Positions 44,781-56,470 are shown, counted from the stretch's first letter. The stretch is DNA of 64,000 nucleotides from Beta vulgaris subsp. vulgaris (GCF_026745355.1 NC_079209.1:42477824-42541823), one strand, 5' to 3'. The notes: generated by a model not told the origin, from the sequence alone. Program-made: numbers and translations.

Positions 44781-45290
44781 CATTAAACAGGGCCAAATCA
44801 CCCCGTGGGGCGACAGTAAAAAGTTTCTGCTACTTCAATTGGAAAACCACCAAGTTGACCGAACCAAACCGCCGCATGGGGCCACTGTGAAAACTTTCTA
44901 CGACTTCAACTAGAAAATCGTCTGGTCGACCGAGCTAGTCCACCAGGTCGAGGGGGCAAGGCCGCCCGTTCGACACAGTAAGGCCGCTCGTCGGGTGTGC
45001 AAGCATTTTAGGGGGATTCTTCACGCAATTGGCCGGGCCACTTGCACATGGAGATTTATTTATAGAAAACTTGGGTGGCTCGATGCGGTAAAACTGGCCG
45101 GTCGACAGGACGAAAGCTTTTTCATAACTTCTAGCATGAATTCTTCCTCCAATCTGCTTATGTGACTTCCCGGATCTGCTATATGCTATGACTTATCACC
45201 GTACTTTCCTTCTGGAACTAGATTAAGGCATAAAATGCAAAATATGTGCAATAAACTATAAGGAAGCAAAACAAGTCCAAACGCATAAAA
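44781..45290 (-). repeat. Old LTR-like sequence (right part)
   Basis: It continues the host sequence of the Tat insertion. Words such as CGGTCGAC and TTTTTCATAACTTCTAGC resemble the GGTCGGGAGG...TAACTTTCTC region of the LTR at 18.4-18.6 kb. It is non-coding. Confidence 0.4.
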
Positions 45291-45965
45291 TCACACAAGT
45301 ATAAGCTCAAAAGAGCTCAACATAGTACTCAAGGTTAAGGGAATGGACGGAGCTAAAACCTCTATATATAATAGACACATCAAACCTTCTTCCTTGCAAC
45401 CAGTGATAATTTCACGTGAGTAGTCTTGTAGTCTTGCCAAATTATTGCCCAATTTGGATGATACATTAAGGAATTGACTTGTTTTCATACTCTTGATTTT
45501 TAACCATAGTTGTTAATTTCAAGAAAGGATGGAGTAAAAATTGGAATAAATTTGCTTCAGAAATAATGTTGTCAACAAATCATTTTGGTTCTGAATCAAT
45601 CTTTTTTATGTGTGCAAGTTATTTGCTTCTAAAATTTTGTATAAAAAATGTCATTAATTACATGTGGTAAACTATTTTATATTGGCTTGACACGCATAAA
45701 TGTTAATTGGTTTTACGCTATGTGTCAATATTATTTTTTCGCTTTAGATGTAGATAGATGAATAGAAAGATTGAGGGTCTGACCAAAATGGTTTTAATCA
45801 GACCCTCTGATATATGGTTTCATGTTTTTACTTTCAGGTAATAATTATTTTTTCGTGGACCTACTCCTGACTAATATTATTGTCGACCAAAGACATTTAT
45901 AGGACATAGTGACATTGTTTATCATATAGTGAGCTTTTAAAATATTAAGTTACACTAATCTAGTA
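45291..45965. other. No gene; one short perfect hairpin
   Basis: AT-rich sequence. The only structure I see is an inverted repeat GAGGGTCTGA / TCAGACCCTC at 45773-45807 with a 15-base loop, possibly a remnant of a very small MITE. Confidence 0.4.
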
Positions 45966-46458
45966 CTAGTTGCATATGCACGCGATGCGTGCGTGATAAT
46001 CTTAGGTAGGTATATACAAATGGACATGTTTTTTTATCTAAACTTATTTTGGTAGTGATGTAAATTATTGAGGTTCTTTTGTAGATGTTATCATCTTAAA
46101 GGTGAATGATTTTTAATTGTTCAATACCGTCACTGAAAAATTTGGTAGATGATATAATAATTTCTTTTCGCAACTTTAGTATAGTTCTTTAACAATTATA
46201 AATGTTAATAAACTATATTGTTTGAACATTGTAAGTATGAAATATTATGTTATCACGATATATTGCAAACTTTTTTTTGGTTGAAGATTCTAATTGATTT
46301 CATATTTTATTTTTGACCTACTCATATGGCAAGTTTCATTGATTTTTCATTTTTCAATTTTTTATAAAAAGAAAAACATTGTTTTAAATTATTAGAGGGT
46401 ATTCTAGTCACTTCAAAAGAGGACACCACACCTCCTCCCTTGGCTTATATAATAGAGA
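45966..46458 (-). mobile_element. Non-autonomous Helitron (493 bp)
   Basis: The minus strand starts TCTCTATTATATAAG at 46458 (preceded by A). It ends with the hairpin GCACGCATCGCGTGC, a short spacer and CTAG followed by T at 45965. The body resembles the Helitrons at 21.7 and 47.8 kb only at the ends and in the AAAAGAGGACACCA region. Confidence 0.85.
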
Positions 46459-47224
46459 TTATTTAACATAGTGATGACTTTTTTGGATACAATCACCCTT
46501 TCCTTCATTAGTTTACCATCGCGAAATTTTCACTTTATATGATAAGGTTTTTTCCTCACTGTCACCCTTTACAATTATATCTACTCTTTTATATCTATTT
46601 TTTTATGGCAAACTTTTTTTTATTAAATCACATGTACTAACATTAGATCCGCATTAATTTAGTGTGGACCAGGTCCATATAAGTTTTTTTTACTTTATGT
46701 AAAGGGATAAATATTTCTTAGTTCAGTAATATTTAATCAAAAAATCTACATGGATCGGTGATAGAGTTTATGAGAAAGCTTGTATTGAATAGTATGGCAA
46801 GTATACCTTATACAAGAGATAACAACTAATAGAGGAAATAAAGATATTATGCTAATAATATCTTAGATAATTTGAGGATGATTAAAGGGTGGTTGAGTAA
46901 TAATAGTAATGGAGAAAGGACACCATTTATCTGGTGAAGTTTGAAGTGGCGCCACCAGGTGAAACATAAGATATGTGTAAGGGAGGATTGGTTGAGTTAG
47001 AATTGATGGAAGGACTTTTTTATTGGACAATACTTGGTACTCAAACTATAAGGTGGCAAAAGAGTTGAGTGGAAGTCGTAGGGTTGAGGCTTTATTGGTA
47101 TAAAGGGTTTTCATTTTTACCATTGGAGGACGATGATGGCTAATTTGGGAGTGATATTATCACTACCCCTATTAAGGGTGGGAGACTAGAGAGGGGAAGT
47201 GTGGTTAAAGATGAAAGTTCTTAA
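46459..47224. other. No recognisable gene
   Basis: AT-rich with a few G-rich lines. 46750-46860 matches the flanks of the MITE at 48310-48720 (GTGTATGAGAAA and ATTATGCTAATAATAT words), so it is itself an unnamed repeat. No frame of interest. Confidence 0.4.
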
Positions 47225-48314
47225 TTTCTATTATATAAGGGAAGGGGGAAGCAATTGTGTCCTCTTTTGAAATGTCTATTTTGCCCCCTTCTCTTTCTAA
47301 ATTACAAAAGGAATGTCAAAATCAAAATCGACACTCAAAGAAACTACCGCAAATTAATTTACAACACAAACTCACAAATCAGTTAAAAGAAGAAACTTTA
47401 CAAATCACTCATACAATTGAGAAAATCACGTTATAAAAATCACGCAAATCACTCAAATAATCAGGAAACTTTATTAAAACTTAAAATTAACATACAAACT
47501 AAAACTAATAACCTAGAACGTGAATACATACAGAAACATTTATAAAAATTTACTTACAAATCACTATTCTCAAGAACCATTCACAATTAATGGTGAGCCA
47601 TGATAAAAAATAGAGGTGTATTTGTAGTGAAATCATAATTGAGAAGTTAGACAAGGAAAAAAGATTATTACTTTTTTATAGTGTTTCCTATATATAATGA
47701 AACTTTTACATATATTTGGACCTATATTTTTCTATTATATAATAGCGATTAATTATCAAGGTAAAAATATTTATGTAAAATATCATTCAAGAATTAAATT
47801 ACAACATATCTTCATTATATAAGGGAAGGGGAGGGGGAACTATAGTGTCCCCTAATGAAGAGACTATGTTACCCCCTTCCCATTCTAAATTACAAATTTA
47901 CTTGCAAATCAAAGGTGGCTACTTATAAAATACCAAAAATATAATTATAACAATGACTCACAAACTACAACCTCTGAAAAAATTGACTTGAAATCAAATT
48001 GTCCACTTTCTTTACAATTTATGAGGTACTTAATTCAAAAATCAACTAAAAAATTATATTATTAGAAATCATAAATAAATTCAATAAAATGTCTATTTTG
48101 TTCATAGAATTTAACTTTGAAAAGTAAAAAAAAAAAAAAAAAACAAAAAGAATGGTGAGAGACTTAAGTGACAGATTCTAAACCAATCAAATTTTGCACC
48201 AAAAATAATTATACTTCGTTTGTCTAATGTTCAAATTTTGACTCTTATGCCGAAGAAAATCGAGTTTCTATTTCGAAAAAAATTCAAGCACGCATCGGGT
48301 GCAAAAAATTCTAG
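47225..48314 (+). mobile_element. Composite Helitron, inverted twin of 21689-22866
   Basis: The outer start at about 47225 (TTTCTATTATATAAGGG, first C changed) and the inner start at 47809 (TCTTCATTATATAAGGG) share one 3' end: GCACGCATCGGGTGC, eight bases, CTAG at 48311-48314 and T. The loop-side base of the hairpin is mutated here. Order and content match the minus-strand composite over its whole length, including the junction between the two heads (TTACAACATATC). It is non-coding. Confidence 0.82.
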
Positions 48315-48373
48315 TATCATAATAGAGTGTATGAGAAACCTTCTATTAAATAGTATGTTAAATACAACTTATA

Positions 48374-48650
48374 TATTACTCTCTCCGTTTCCTAAAAATC
48401 TTCTCTCTTTTTGTTTAAGTGCGTTTTCAAAAAAATTCCATCTTTTACTTTATTCCTTATTTGAAATTTTTTTCTTCCCATTTTTACCCTCTCATGTACC
48501 TATTATATGGTCCACCATTACATTATCAAATCAATTTTACTCCCTTTCTCTCTTCTATTTTGACCCATTTTTATTTGTTTATTTATCTTAATCCCTTCCT
48601 CTCTCCTACTTTACCCCCACACAAATGGATCCTCCTTGGTATCCATAGGA
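48374..48650. mobile_element. Truncated Stowaway-like (Tc1/mariner) MITE
   Basis: It begins TACTCTCTCCGTTTCCTAAA, close to the CTCCCTCCGTTCC ends of plant mariner-type MITEs, and contains their typical interior (TACTTTACCCCCACACAAATGGATCCTCC). The matching right end is missing. It splits a short repeat also found at 46750-46860. Confidence 0.6.
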
Positions 48651-49097
48651 AGAAGATAAATACAAAGGGACTACAAGGGAAATAAATATATTATGTTAAT
48701 AATATTATAGAGTTTATGCTATAAAAGAAAGATATAATATCCTCAAGATATATATGATATCCTAAATATAATGGCAAGATATCCTTACCATATATCTGCT
48801 ATAATCAGTTACCTAAATGAAATGATACGCTGTGATTCATTACTAAAATTATGTGGATGCACAATCTTTTTAACAATTTTAGTGCAAAAAAAAAATCAAT
48901 TGTAAACTCAATTACAGAAATTTCATATCTTTATTTATTTTTACCTTTTTGACGGAACTCTATCATTTTTGAGAAACGTGATCAAATCAATTAAATATCT
49001 TGATGCTATGAATTTATTTCTTTCCAAGCTAAGGTAGCAACGAAAATCTTGAAATTTCAATATTACAAACTGTAAGTATTCTTGCCTTGCTAGTAGC

Positions 49098-49106
49098 TAT
49101 ATATAC
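49098..49106 (+). promoter_or_regulatory. TATA box of the secreted peptide gene
   Basis: TATATATAC lies 75 bp before the ATG at 49180 and about 30 bp before an ACACACAATATACTC stretch that could be the transcript start. This gives a leader of about 50 bases. Confidence 0.6.
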
Positions 49107-49179
49107 AAAGCTAGTTGAACACACAATATACTCACTTTTTACGGATTAATATTATTGACTATCTACCTAATTAATAGCA

Positions 49180-49546
49180 ATGGCAGCATATAGTACCATT
49201 TTGTCAACTTTCGTAGTTTTGTCCATCCTCCTTATGGCAAATTGTAAGTTATCCAATTTCACTATATTCTTTTTTGAGGTTAAGTAATTCAAATTTAAAT
49301 ATTTGAGTCATCGTTACATGTTTGTTTTGAAATTGAGGATACTATACTAATAACTTGTTTTTCATTGATTTTTTTTTTTTACTTTAACTTGTACACTATT
49401 TTACAATATAGTTTCACAGAAAAGAAAACTATTGGCATATTATTTTGTTTCTCATTTGTTTGTTCCATTTTGTCTCTTCAACTATTTCCATACTCTATTT
49501 TAACTATTTTCTTTTTCTTTTTACAAATATATATATATAATAATAT

Positions 49547-49586
<40 letters not shown>

Positions 49587-49674
49587 TATTATATATATAT
49601 ATATATATTATATATATATATATATATATCTACATATACATATATATATATCTACATATACATATATATATATC

Positions 49675-49706
<32 letters not shown>

Positions 49707-50403
49707 ATAGGCTATCATATGAATTGTCCATTAGGGACACTTTTGGAGGAGAACTCCATAATTTTGGAGGAGAACTCCATTGACCCTTTTTCCTATCCCA
49801 AGTTTCTAGTTTGCTATGTTATTACTATTATTATTATTATTTTTTTACGATTGGGAGCTTGTTATGTTTGGTCGGATTTGTAAGAGTAACTAGTTTAGTA
49901 TGTCTGATAGAAAAATATCATTGAATTTTGTTAATATTAAATTCTGTAATATAGTACTTGTCATAAATTTATGTACCTCACCCGGTATGAAAGACCGAGT
50001 GAAAATAGGTCATCTGTTTGGAGTTACATTCAATGTCTCTTTCTAGCCTTATTCCACCATTTAGTTTTATTTGTGTGCTTCTCGAAATGGTAGAATATAT
50101 CTTCTAAATTTATGTATCTATGAATTTTTCTTGTTAACTTACATATATAATCCCCAAATTAAATATGCAGGTGATGCTTATGATAGTGAATACAATGGTA
50201 GATTGAAGACGGCTCAAGAAAGCAATGAAATGCTAAATGATGCTGGAAATGGAGTTGGAAAATTGAAGTTGACTAGGAAAGCAACATACTTACACAGCAT
50301 AGTCCTCCCGCAGTGCCCGCAGATGAGGAGCGGCCATTTTTGTTGCAGGGGTTATTTACCATGCTTTACTACTCTACTAGAGTGCCAGCAACATTGTAAA
50401 TAG
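49180..50403 (+). CDS. Secreted cysteine-rich peptide, two exons, 98 residues
   Basis: Exon 1 (49180-49243) starts ATG and codes a signal peptide with a hydrophobic core (STILSTFVVLSILLMAN). The donor GTAAGT follows at 49244. Exon 2 (50171-50403) follows acceptor ATGCAG, and the split codon joins as TGT. Removing the 927-bp intron gives one open frame of 98 codons. After the predicted cleavage near residues 21-22 comes an acidic, then basic pro-region (VGKLKLTRK), then a C-terminal domain with six cysteines spaced C-x8-CC-x5-C-x6-C-x3-C. The paired CC and the EC-x3-C ending recall plant small secreted peptides of the embryo-surrounding-factor/Meg type. A defensive peptide is the alternative. 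No close family match can be claimed by eye. It is the only plausible host gene in the window. Confidence 0.75.
49244..50170 (+). other. Intron of the peptide gene with AT microsatellite
   Basis: GT...AG limits, 927 bp. It contains a TA-rich microsatellite (49529-49709) with embedded TATATCTACATATACA units, and a 21-bp-period duplication TTTTGGAGGAGAACTCCAT at 49741 and 49762. A TA-repeat of this length is likely variable between individuals. Confidence 0.7.
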
Positions 50404-50555
50404 TAATGTCTCAAATCTCACATGGGACTATTCACAAAGATATCATAAGAGCCATCATAATTTATTTAAACACTAACATGCTTTGTCTTTAAAATCAGTT
50501 ATTATAATTTTATGATTCAAGCCATACTAACATACATGATTCATTAGACAAAATA

Positions 50556-51113
50556 CAACAACAAGTAAGCCTTATTCCCAACGTGATTTGGGGTCGGCTA
50601 ACATGAATCGTCAACTGGAATCGTGACCAGAGAAAATGGCATCGTCAAGAGTGATAATTTTTTTTTTTTTGAAAACAAGGTTTACTCCAAAAAGTATCGA
50701 GAGGAGGTTTTCAGCAAAAGGTTTTAATACCAATATAATTGAGAAAAACAAATAAATGCAGTAATCAGACCCCTTCCTCCACATAGATAGTGCCCTTCCA
50801 CCCACTTCTATCCAACATCATGCTCTTCTCAATCCCAAGTAACCTCATATCACTTTCAATTACCCTCAGCCAAGTCATCTTAGGTCTTCCCCTACCCTTT
50901 ACAATTTGATTACTCCTCCACTCTTCAATTCTTCTCACCGGTGCATCTCCTGATCTCCTTTTTACATGACCAAACCATCTTAACCGATTCTCCCTCATCT
51001 TTTCTTCAATTGATGCAACTCCAACTTTTTCCCGGATCACTTCATTTCTTAATCGGTCCTTCCTTGTGTGGCCACACATCCACCGCAACATACGCATCTC
51101 CGCCCGTTCATCT
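50556..51113 (-). mobile_element. 5'-truncated RTE-type LINE
   Basis: It is flanked by a perfect 17-bp duplication ATTCATTAGACAAAATA (50539-50555 and 51114-51130). On the minus strand it ends with the RTE tail GGGTCGGCTAACATG-like text, GATTTGGGGTCGGC in mirror, and TTGTTGT. It begins inside the reverse transcriptase C-terminus. It sits about 150 bp downstream of the peptide gene stop. Confidence 0.93.
50765..51113 (-). pseudogene. RTE LINE ORF C-terminus
   Basis: 110 codons with [32 protein letters not shown] and [10 protein letters not shown] blocks, the highly conserved end of RTE-clade ORFs. The frame is intact to its stop at 50765-50767. The endonuclease and catalytic reverse transcriptase parts are missing by 5' truncation, so the product would have no enzymatic activity. 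Confidence 0.9.
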
Positions 51114-51130
51114 ATTCATTAGACAAAATA

Positions 51131-51369
51131 TATTAGGAAAAATGCACAGGAACAACCTCGACTTTTTACAGTTCGCTATCTTTAGTCTCAATATTTTTAT
51201 TATCTTTAAGTGGTCTTAATTATAGTTCATTTTTTTTTACAAAAATGTCTTAATAGATTAATAACTTGTTATAATAGGTAAAATGTGTTTTTTCTTTTTT
51301 TTTTTTTACCAACCTTCCTCTCTCTCCTCTTATTTCCTCGACACTAATCACACAATGCTCTAGATCTGC
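51131..51369. other. No gene; possible single MITE end
   Basis: AACAACCTCGACTTTTTACAG to TAACTTGTTATAATAGG looks like one arm of a long-TIR MITE, but no partner is visible. Confidence 0.25.
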
Positions 51370-52629
51370 AACCAATTCACCGCCATTATTTTGCATCACT
51401 CCAAAGCTAAACACCAATTTCTTCCCCTTCTTTCAAATTAAAAAACTTACCTTGCCGAGCTATATGCGAAGGATTTATGCCTCATATATGGATTAAAATT
51501 TATCTTTACCACCTGGTTTGAGCAAGTTTAAGAATAATTTTAATCTCACATTGCTGATAGTTTAAAGTTTAAACCTTGATTTTCTGGTATTGAATAGCTA
51601 TATCACCTCACTCTGAAATTCACCCATCTAAAAGTATGTGTTCAACTTTTTAATTGTTCCAACCTTTTTTCTTTAGATATATAAAAGCAATACCTCACAA
51701 ATTAATGGGATTAATGGCCATTGGCCAACCCACTTTACAACAAAAATGTTCCTCAACATATATAGTGATAATCAACTGCACTGCTCTAATTGTCAAAAAA
51801 AAAAAAAATGCACTCCCCTCTTTACAGTTATAAATTATAGGTAGGAACACGAGGAGTACACCGCCGAGACGCCATATATACCTTTTATCAGGCACCAGTG
51901 TAAAGATTTTCATACAAAATTACTCTAATGATCACATAGAAGAGATTTTATTGACTTGCTCGACACAGGACTCCAGTTCTTCGACTATTGGTGCTCAGCA
52001 ATATTGCACAAGAGTCAAACTCCACAATAAATGTGATATTCCCAACCTACAATTAACATGATTTCAGCAATATAGCCTTTCGTTGTTGTGTTATCTACCC
52101 TTTGCTCCTTTCTCATTCAGTGGGTTCCATGGAAAATTCAACCATGATCTATAATTGTTTTCAGGAAACAGAAAATCGTTTATGGATGCTCGCAAAAATA
52201 GTAGACAATGGAATAATCGCGGTTAGCAAACCAATTAGGCTCCGTTTGGTCGGACGTAAAACACTTTTATTGTAAAATGATTTTCATGGAAAACAATTTA
52301 CAATGAAAAATACAATTTCAAAATTAGTTTTCCGTTGTTTGGTTCAATGTAAAAAAATGATGACATGAAAGGGAAAGTAAGGAGGTAGTGAGAGGAGTGT
52401 ACAAAGAGAGATAAAGAAAAGGAACGGAGAAAATTTTTCCTTCATTTTGAAAGGAAAATGATTTTCCATCATTGGGAGAACAATTTTACTCTAGGGAAAA
52501 ATAGTTTTACACTCCTTTGCAAAGCAAACAATGTAAAATTGAAAATTGAAGCAAAATAGTTTTTCATAAAAATGTTTTACGCCCTACCAAACGTTAGTGT
52601 TGGGATTGTTTTCATTTGGAGGAAGATCT
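51370..52629 (+). repeat. Direct duplication, copy 1 (partner at 62772-64000)
   Basis: From ACCAATTCACC(G/A)CCATTATTTTGC onward the sequence agrees with 62772-64000 at a high level over the whole length of the partner, including a MITE. It contains short open stretches kept in both copies, such as EHEEYTAETPYIPFIRHQC near 51845-51900, and a segment after TTTTCAG at 52164-52220 reading ETENRLWMLAKIVDNGIIA. These look like exons but I recognise no family. Copy 2 runs off the window, so the full length is unknown. Confidence 0.9.
52238..52597. mobile_element. MITE with GTTTGGT ends (in duplication copy 1)
   Basis: Left end GGCTCCGTTTGGTCGGACG and right end, inverted, CACTAACGTTTGGTAGGGCG share CGTTTGGT-x-GG-x-CGTAAAACA. 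The arms continue for about 60 bp of TTTTATTGTAAAATG-like sequence. It is non-coding. It is present at the same place in both copies of the duplication, so it is older than the duplication. Confidence 0.7.
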
Positions 52630-53693
52630 TAGGAACGTTAATAATGGTTTCGGGGTGGCAAGGTTACCGCCATTGTTGAAAACTCAAGCTTTTTATTGTG
52701 AGGATGATGATGATACCGGGGAGGGGATTTCGAGGGTGGCCGGTAGGGATGGCAGTGGCAAGGGAGGAAGGAGGAGAGAGAAAGAGGGATGATAGAGGAG
52801 GCAAGACTAACGAAAGATTTTTTTTAAAATTTAACCGGTTAAACCGGTGATAAGTCAATGGGACTTTTTTTTGGAAAACATACTCCAAAGTTGGCATCAC
52901 TGAAAAAAAATATCAAAATTTGGAACTAAAAATGGCGAAACGTCCATAATTGGAACGGTTCCCATCAATTTTTTCAAATAATTAAGAGTTAACATATTTC
53001 TTTTATAATCCATTCATGCAACTTATCTCTTTTTTAAATGTAAGAAACCACTCCCTCTGTCTTCTTATTTAGGAACAACAACAATGTTTTGGTACCAAAA
53101 TGATGACAACGACATCTTAGCAATTGGTAACAACTAGACCTACACGGTGATCAGTCAAATTTTTTCTCAATTTTTTGCCCAAATCCAGTTTACTAACGGG
53201 TCAAGAGGGAAAGACATTAAGGAAGGGAAAGAAAGTCGGAAGTCAAGAAGCCATAGAAAATTCATCGTGGTGTATTTCCCTCTCTAGAAAAGAGAGCATC
53301 TCTCACTAAAATAGAGAGTGACTAAAAATATACCAAAACCATTTACTAGATTACAACAAAACCTCAATTCAACAATTTTCCACAACAGAAAGCCAAACAA
53401 AAATCCACAAGAACTGATACATCTTACAACTGACGCTCAGTCGTAGTTCTCTCTGTATCACTAGAATGGAAGTCCCAAATACTCAAAACATAAACCTCAA
53501 CCTTATAGAGGAACAAGAGGAAAGCATCTTAAGAAGGATGGGGATACAAATAGAACCAAAAGAAAATGACGTAACACAGGAAGATTACATCCTTTATAAC
53601 ACGGTAATCGAGAAAGTTAAAGATCTATAGGATTTTGCAAAAAATCAAATTGGAGATTGGGTTTCACAAATCAGGACAATAAATGATGATATC
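52630..53693. other. No recognisable gene
   Basis: Unassigned intergenic sequence. GTTAAACCGGTTAAA-like AACCGGTTAAACCGG at 52836-52850 is a short tandem-like palindrome. From 53400 the plus strand has CAACTGACGCTCAGTCGTAG, followed by acidic coding-like text (GAGGAACAAGAGGAAAGC) to 53630, which may be the end of another retroelement. Confidence 0.3.
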
Positions 53694-54062
53694 TGTTTGG
53701 GCCCATTAAGCCTTAGTGGGCCACCACATGTTCCAAAGCCCTCTACCAGCATGGCCAACCCTTAGTGGGACCCACCCGTCTTGGATCACGTGCCAGCTTG
53801 GTAGGGACATTTTCACACATTTCAACACCTATAAATCTGGAGCAGATCCCCATTTATGGGGGTAAAACTTCTAGACAAACTACTTCACAAATCCCAATTA
53901 ACACACATCAACTGACTTGATCGTCGGAGGGGCGATCCCGGATTCACCCCCGGGGTAGTCTAACTCTCGTCTTGTGTAGGTCTCTCGGTAATCTTCGAGC
54001 ATCCGACCATCACTAGCCTTAATCTCGATCCATCCTACATAATACAAGTTTTTACCCGAAAC
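53694..54062 (+). repeat. LTR of a Tat-lineage relic
   Basis: It starts TGTTTGGGCCC, the same eleven bases that start the LTR of the complete Tat element in its own orientation. CTATAAATC (about 53830) is a plausible TATA box. It probably ends CGAAACA at 54062. No second LTR is present in the window. Confidence 0.6.
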
Positions 54063-56470
54063 AGGATATCAAACCAAAAGCCATAGCCATCACTCGGAGA
54101 AATCGGAGACGGCATAGAACCCACATCCCATCTCACTACTCGAGGACACCGTCCCACGAGGTGGCTGACGAAACCGCGGAGAACCCTCGGCAAGCCGCTG
54201 TCCTATCATTTCACCACCAACATGTCCTTGAAGAGGTCCACCCTTGAGAGGCTACCAGCGCCATCAACCCTGGGAGACCTCAACGAAGAAGGGTTCAAAC
54301 TCAAATAGAACCCCCTCGATATGAGCAGACCAGCCCTAATCCGGTCATTCAACAGGATCTCCAACAACTGGCAGATCGCCTCAGTGACAACCTCGAGCGT
54401 AGCCTTGGGGCCCTGATTTTATACTTCCAAACAGAAGGAGAAGGGACCTCGAATAGGCCACCCCTTCCCTCATACCTCGATTGGTCATAGGCCAACCTCG
54501 GGCGAGGCATCTCGACCAACCTGAGGTCATAGCCCTCGACCCGTCGAATTCACCACAAGCTCCTCAGAGGTCAACTCGAGTTGCTCGTAGCAAGGGGCAC
54601 GCGAGACATGGCTATCGTGACGCCCGCGAAGTCCTGAACGAAAAGATAGCACAATCTAAAGTAGGAGAAACCCCTCCCATCCCTAACCAGGAATAGAGGG
54701 AACCTCGGGAGCAGAGGGAACCTCGAGAGCAGAGGAAACCTCGAGAGCAGAGAGAACCTCGATAGCAGAGGGGCCATCGAGGAAAAGAACAGGCATCAAG
54801 CAGTTCTGAGTCCAGCCACGAGTCTGAGGTCCAAATGGGCAACCTGGGCTTCGTGACTCCTTTTAGCGAGAATATCATGAGGGTTCCCATCCCGCGGAAG
54901 GTCAAAGTTCCTCCAATCGACCATTACGACGGAACCTCGGACCCTATCGACCATTTACTGGCATTCAAAGCACAAATGAGTGTGCAGACGAGCAGCGAAG
55001 CAGCATGGTGTAAGTTTCCCTACTACCTTGAAGGGATTAGCTTTAACCTGGTTCACATAGCTTCCCTCCGGAAGTATCTCGAGTTTCACAGCCCTCGAGA
55101 CGGCTTTCAAGCAGAACTTCATAGCCGGTCGAAGGCACCGAAAGATGAGTATCCATTTCATGTCTATCAGGCAGCGAAGAGAAGAAGACTTGACAGATTA
55201 TATCAAAAGATCAACGAAGAGTCACTGAAGGTCTCCGATCTTCAAGCGTTGCGTTCACTGCGCTCACGTCCGGGCTGTATCTTTCGAGCCGATTCAAACT
55301 AAAGCTTGCAAAAAGTGAAGCCTCGTCATACTTAGAGGCTATGAACCTCGCCCAAAAATACATCGAAGCCTCTGACATGTGCAAAACACATGAGGAATCC
55401 AGTTCCAACAAGAGAAAGCACGAGTACACTCCTCGAGCGGACAATTTTGAGGGATGTCCCTCAAAAAGAAAAAGACAAGCAATCCCGGCTGGAGGACAAC
55501 CGGCACAATCCTCGATACAACTTGAACTGAAGAGAGATCTACCTCGACATCAAGGAGAAGTACACCTTACCAAAGCGTAACCCCATCCGAACGTCCGTCA
55601 ACAAAAGGGACAAGAGGCTCTGGTGCGAATACCATCATGACTGCGGTCACACGACCCGTGATTGCCGAGAATTGAAAAGAGCGCTAGACAAACTAGCCGA
55701 TGAAGGAAAATTGAATAGATATATGAAAGATGCGAAGGAAAAGAAAATGGAGCCTTGATAGGAAAAGCAAACCCGGAGCGACGAGACAATCGGGTACGTG
55801 AATGTCATCGCAGGAGGATTCGCCTCGGGCGGCTTAACCAGCTGCTCTCGAAAGAAACACCTTTACACCATGAAAAACGGGACTAATGTGGCTTCTTTAG
55901 CAACATGCCCAACGGTGACCTTCAAGGACAACCATCAGCCCATTCAGACCCCGTATGACGACCCCCTGGTCGTCGAGATGAAAATAGCAAATTTGCGGGT
56001 GGGTCGAGTTCTAACAGACAGTGGAAGTTCCGCAAACATCGTCACTATGGACTGTCATAGGAAACTAAAATACCAAGATGCAGATCTCACGCCCATCGAC
56101 CAGCCTTTGGTAGGGTTTGGCGGACAGTCCGTCCACCCTCTCAGCTCGGTTAAGCTCCCCACTCGGATGGGGGAGAAAGGAAAAGGATAATATGTGGTCG
56201 TCGATTATCTTGTCATCGACGCCATCATCCCCTATAATGTGATTATAGGGCGTTCCACACTCAACAAAGTCAAGGCTGCTATCTCGACATATTAGCTGCT
56301 CCTACAATTCGAGGGCGACGATGGTAAGGTCGCACGATTATTCGGGGATGAAAAGTCTACCCGAGAATGCTACGCCAACAGGTTTAAGAACAAAGATGAA
56401 GAGGTCACTTGAAAGAGAAAGTGCCATGAGCCTGAGGACCCTCTACCCGTCATGGGGCTCTACATGGCTT
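54063..56470 (+). pseudogene. Tat-lineage gag and protease relic, 3'-truncated
   Basis: Gag core blocks KVKVPPIDHYDGTSDPIDH and FKAQMSVQ (54900-54990), KINEESLKVSDLQ (55207-55245) and MNLAQKYIEASDM (55341-55380) are in changing frames. The zinc knuckle CEYHHDCGHTTRDC (about 55624-55665) and GVIAGG-like NVIAGGFASGG (55801) lead into the protease with DSGSS (about 56021) and VGFGGQSVHPL. In-frame stops at about 56188 and 56293 interrupt it. It ends after the protease, and no reverse transcriptase follows. A short tandem repeat of CCTCG(A/G)GAGCAGAGG at 54702-54775 expands the gag linker. Confidence 0.88.

Noticed and set aside
48220..48591. 123-codon Phe/Leu/Ser-rich frame
   Set aside because: It runs from the 3' end of a Helitron into a mariner-type MITE, so it crosses element borders.
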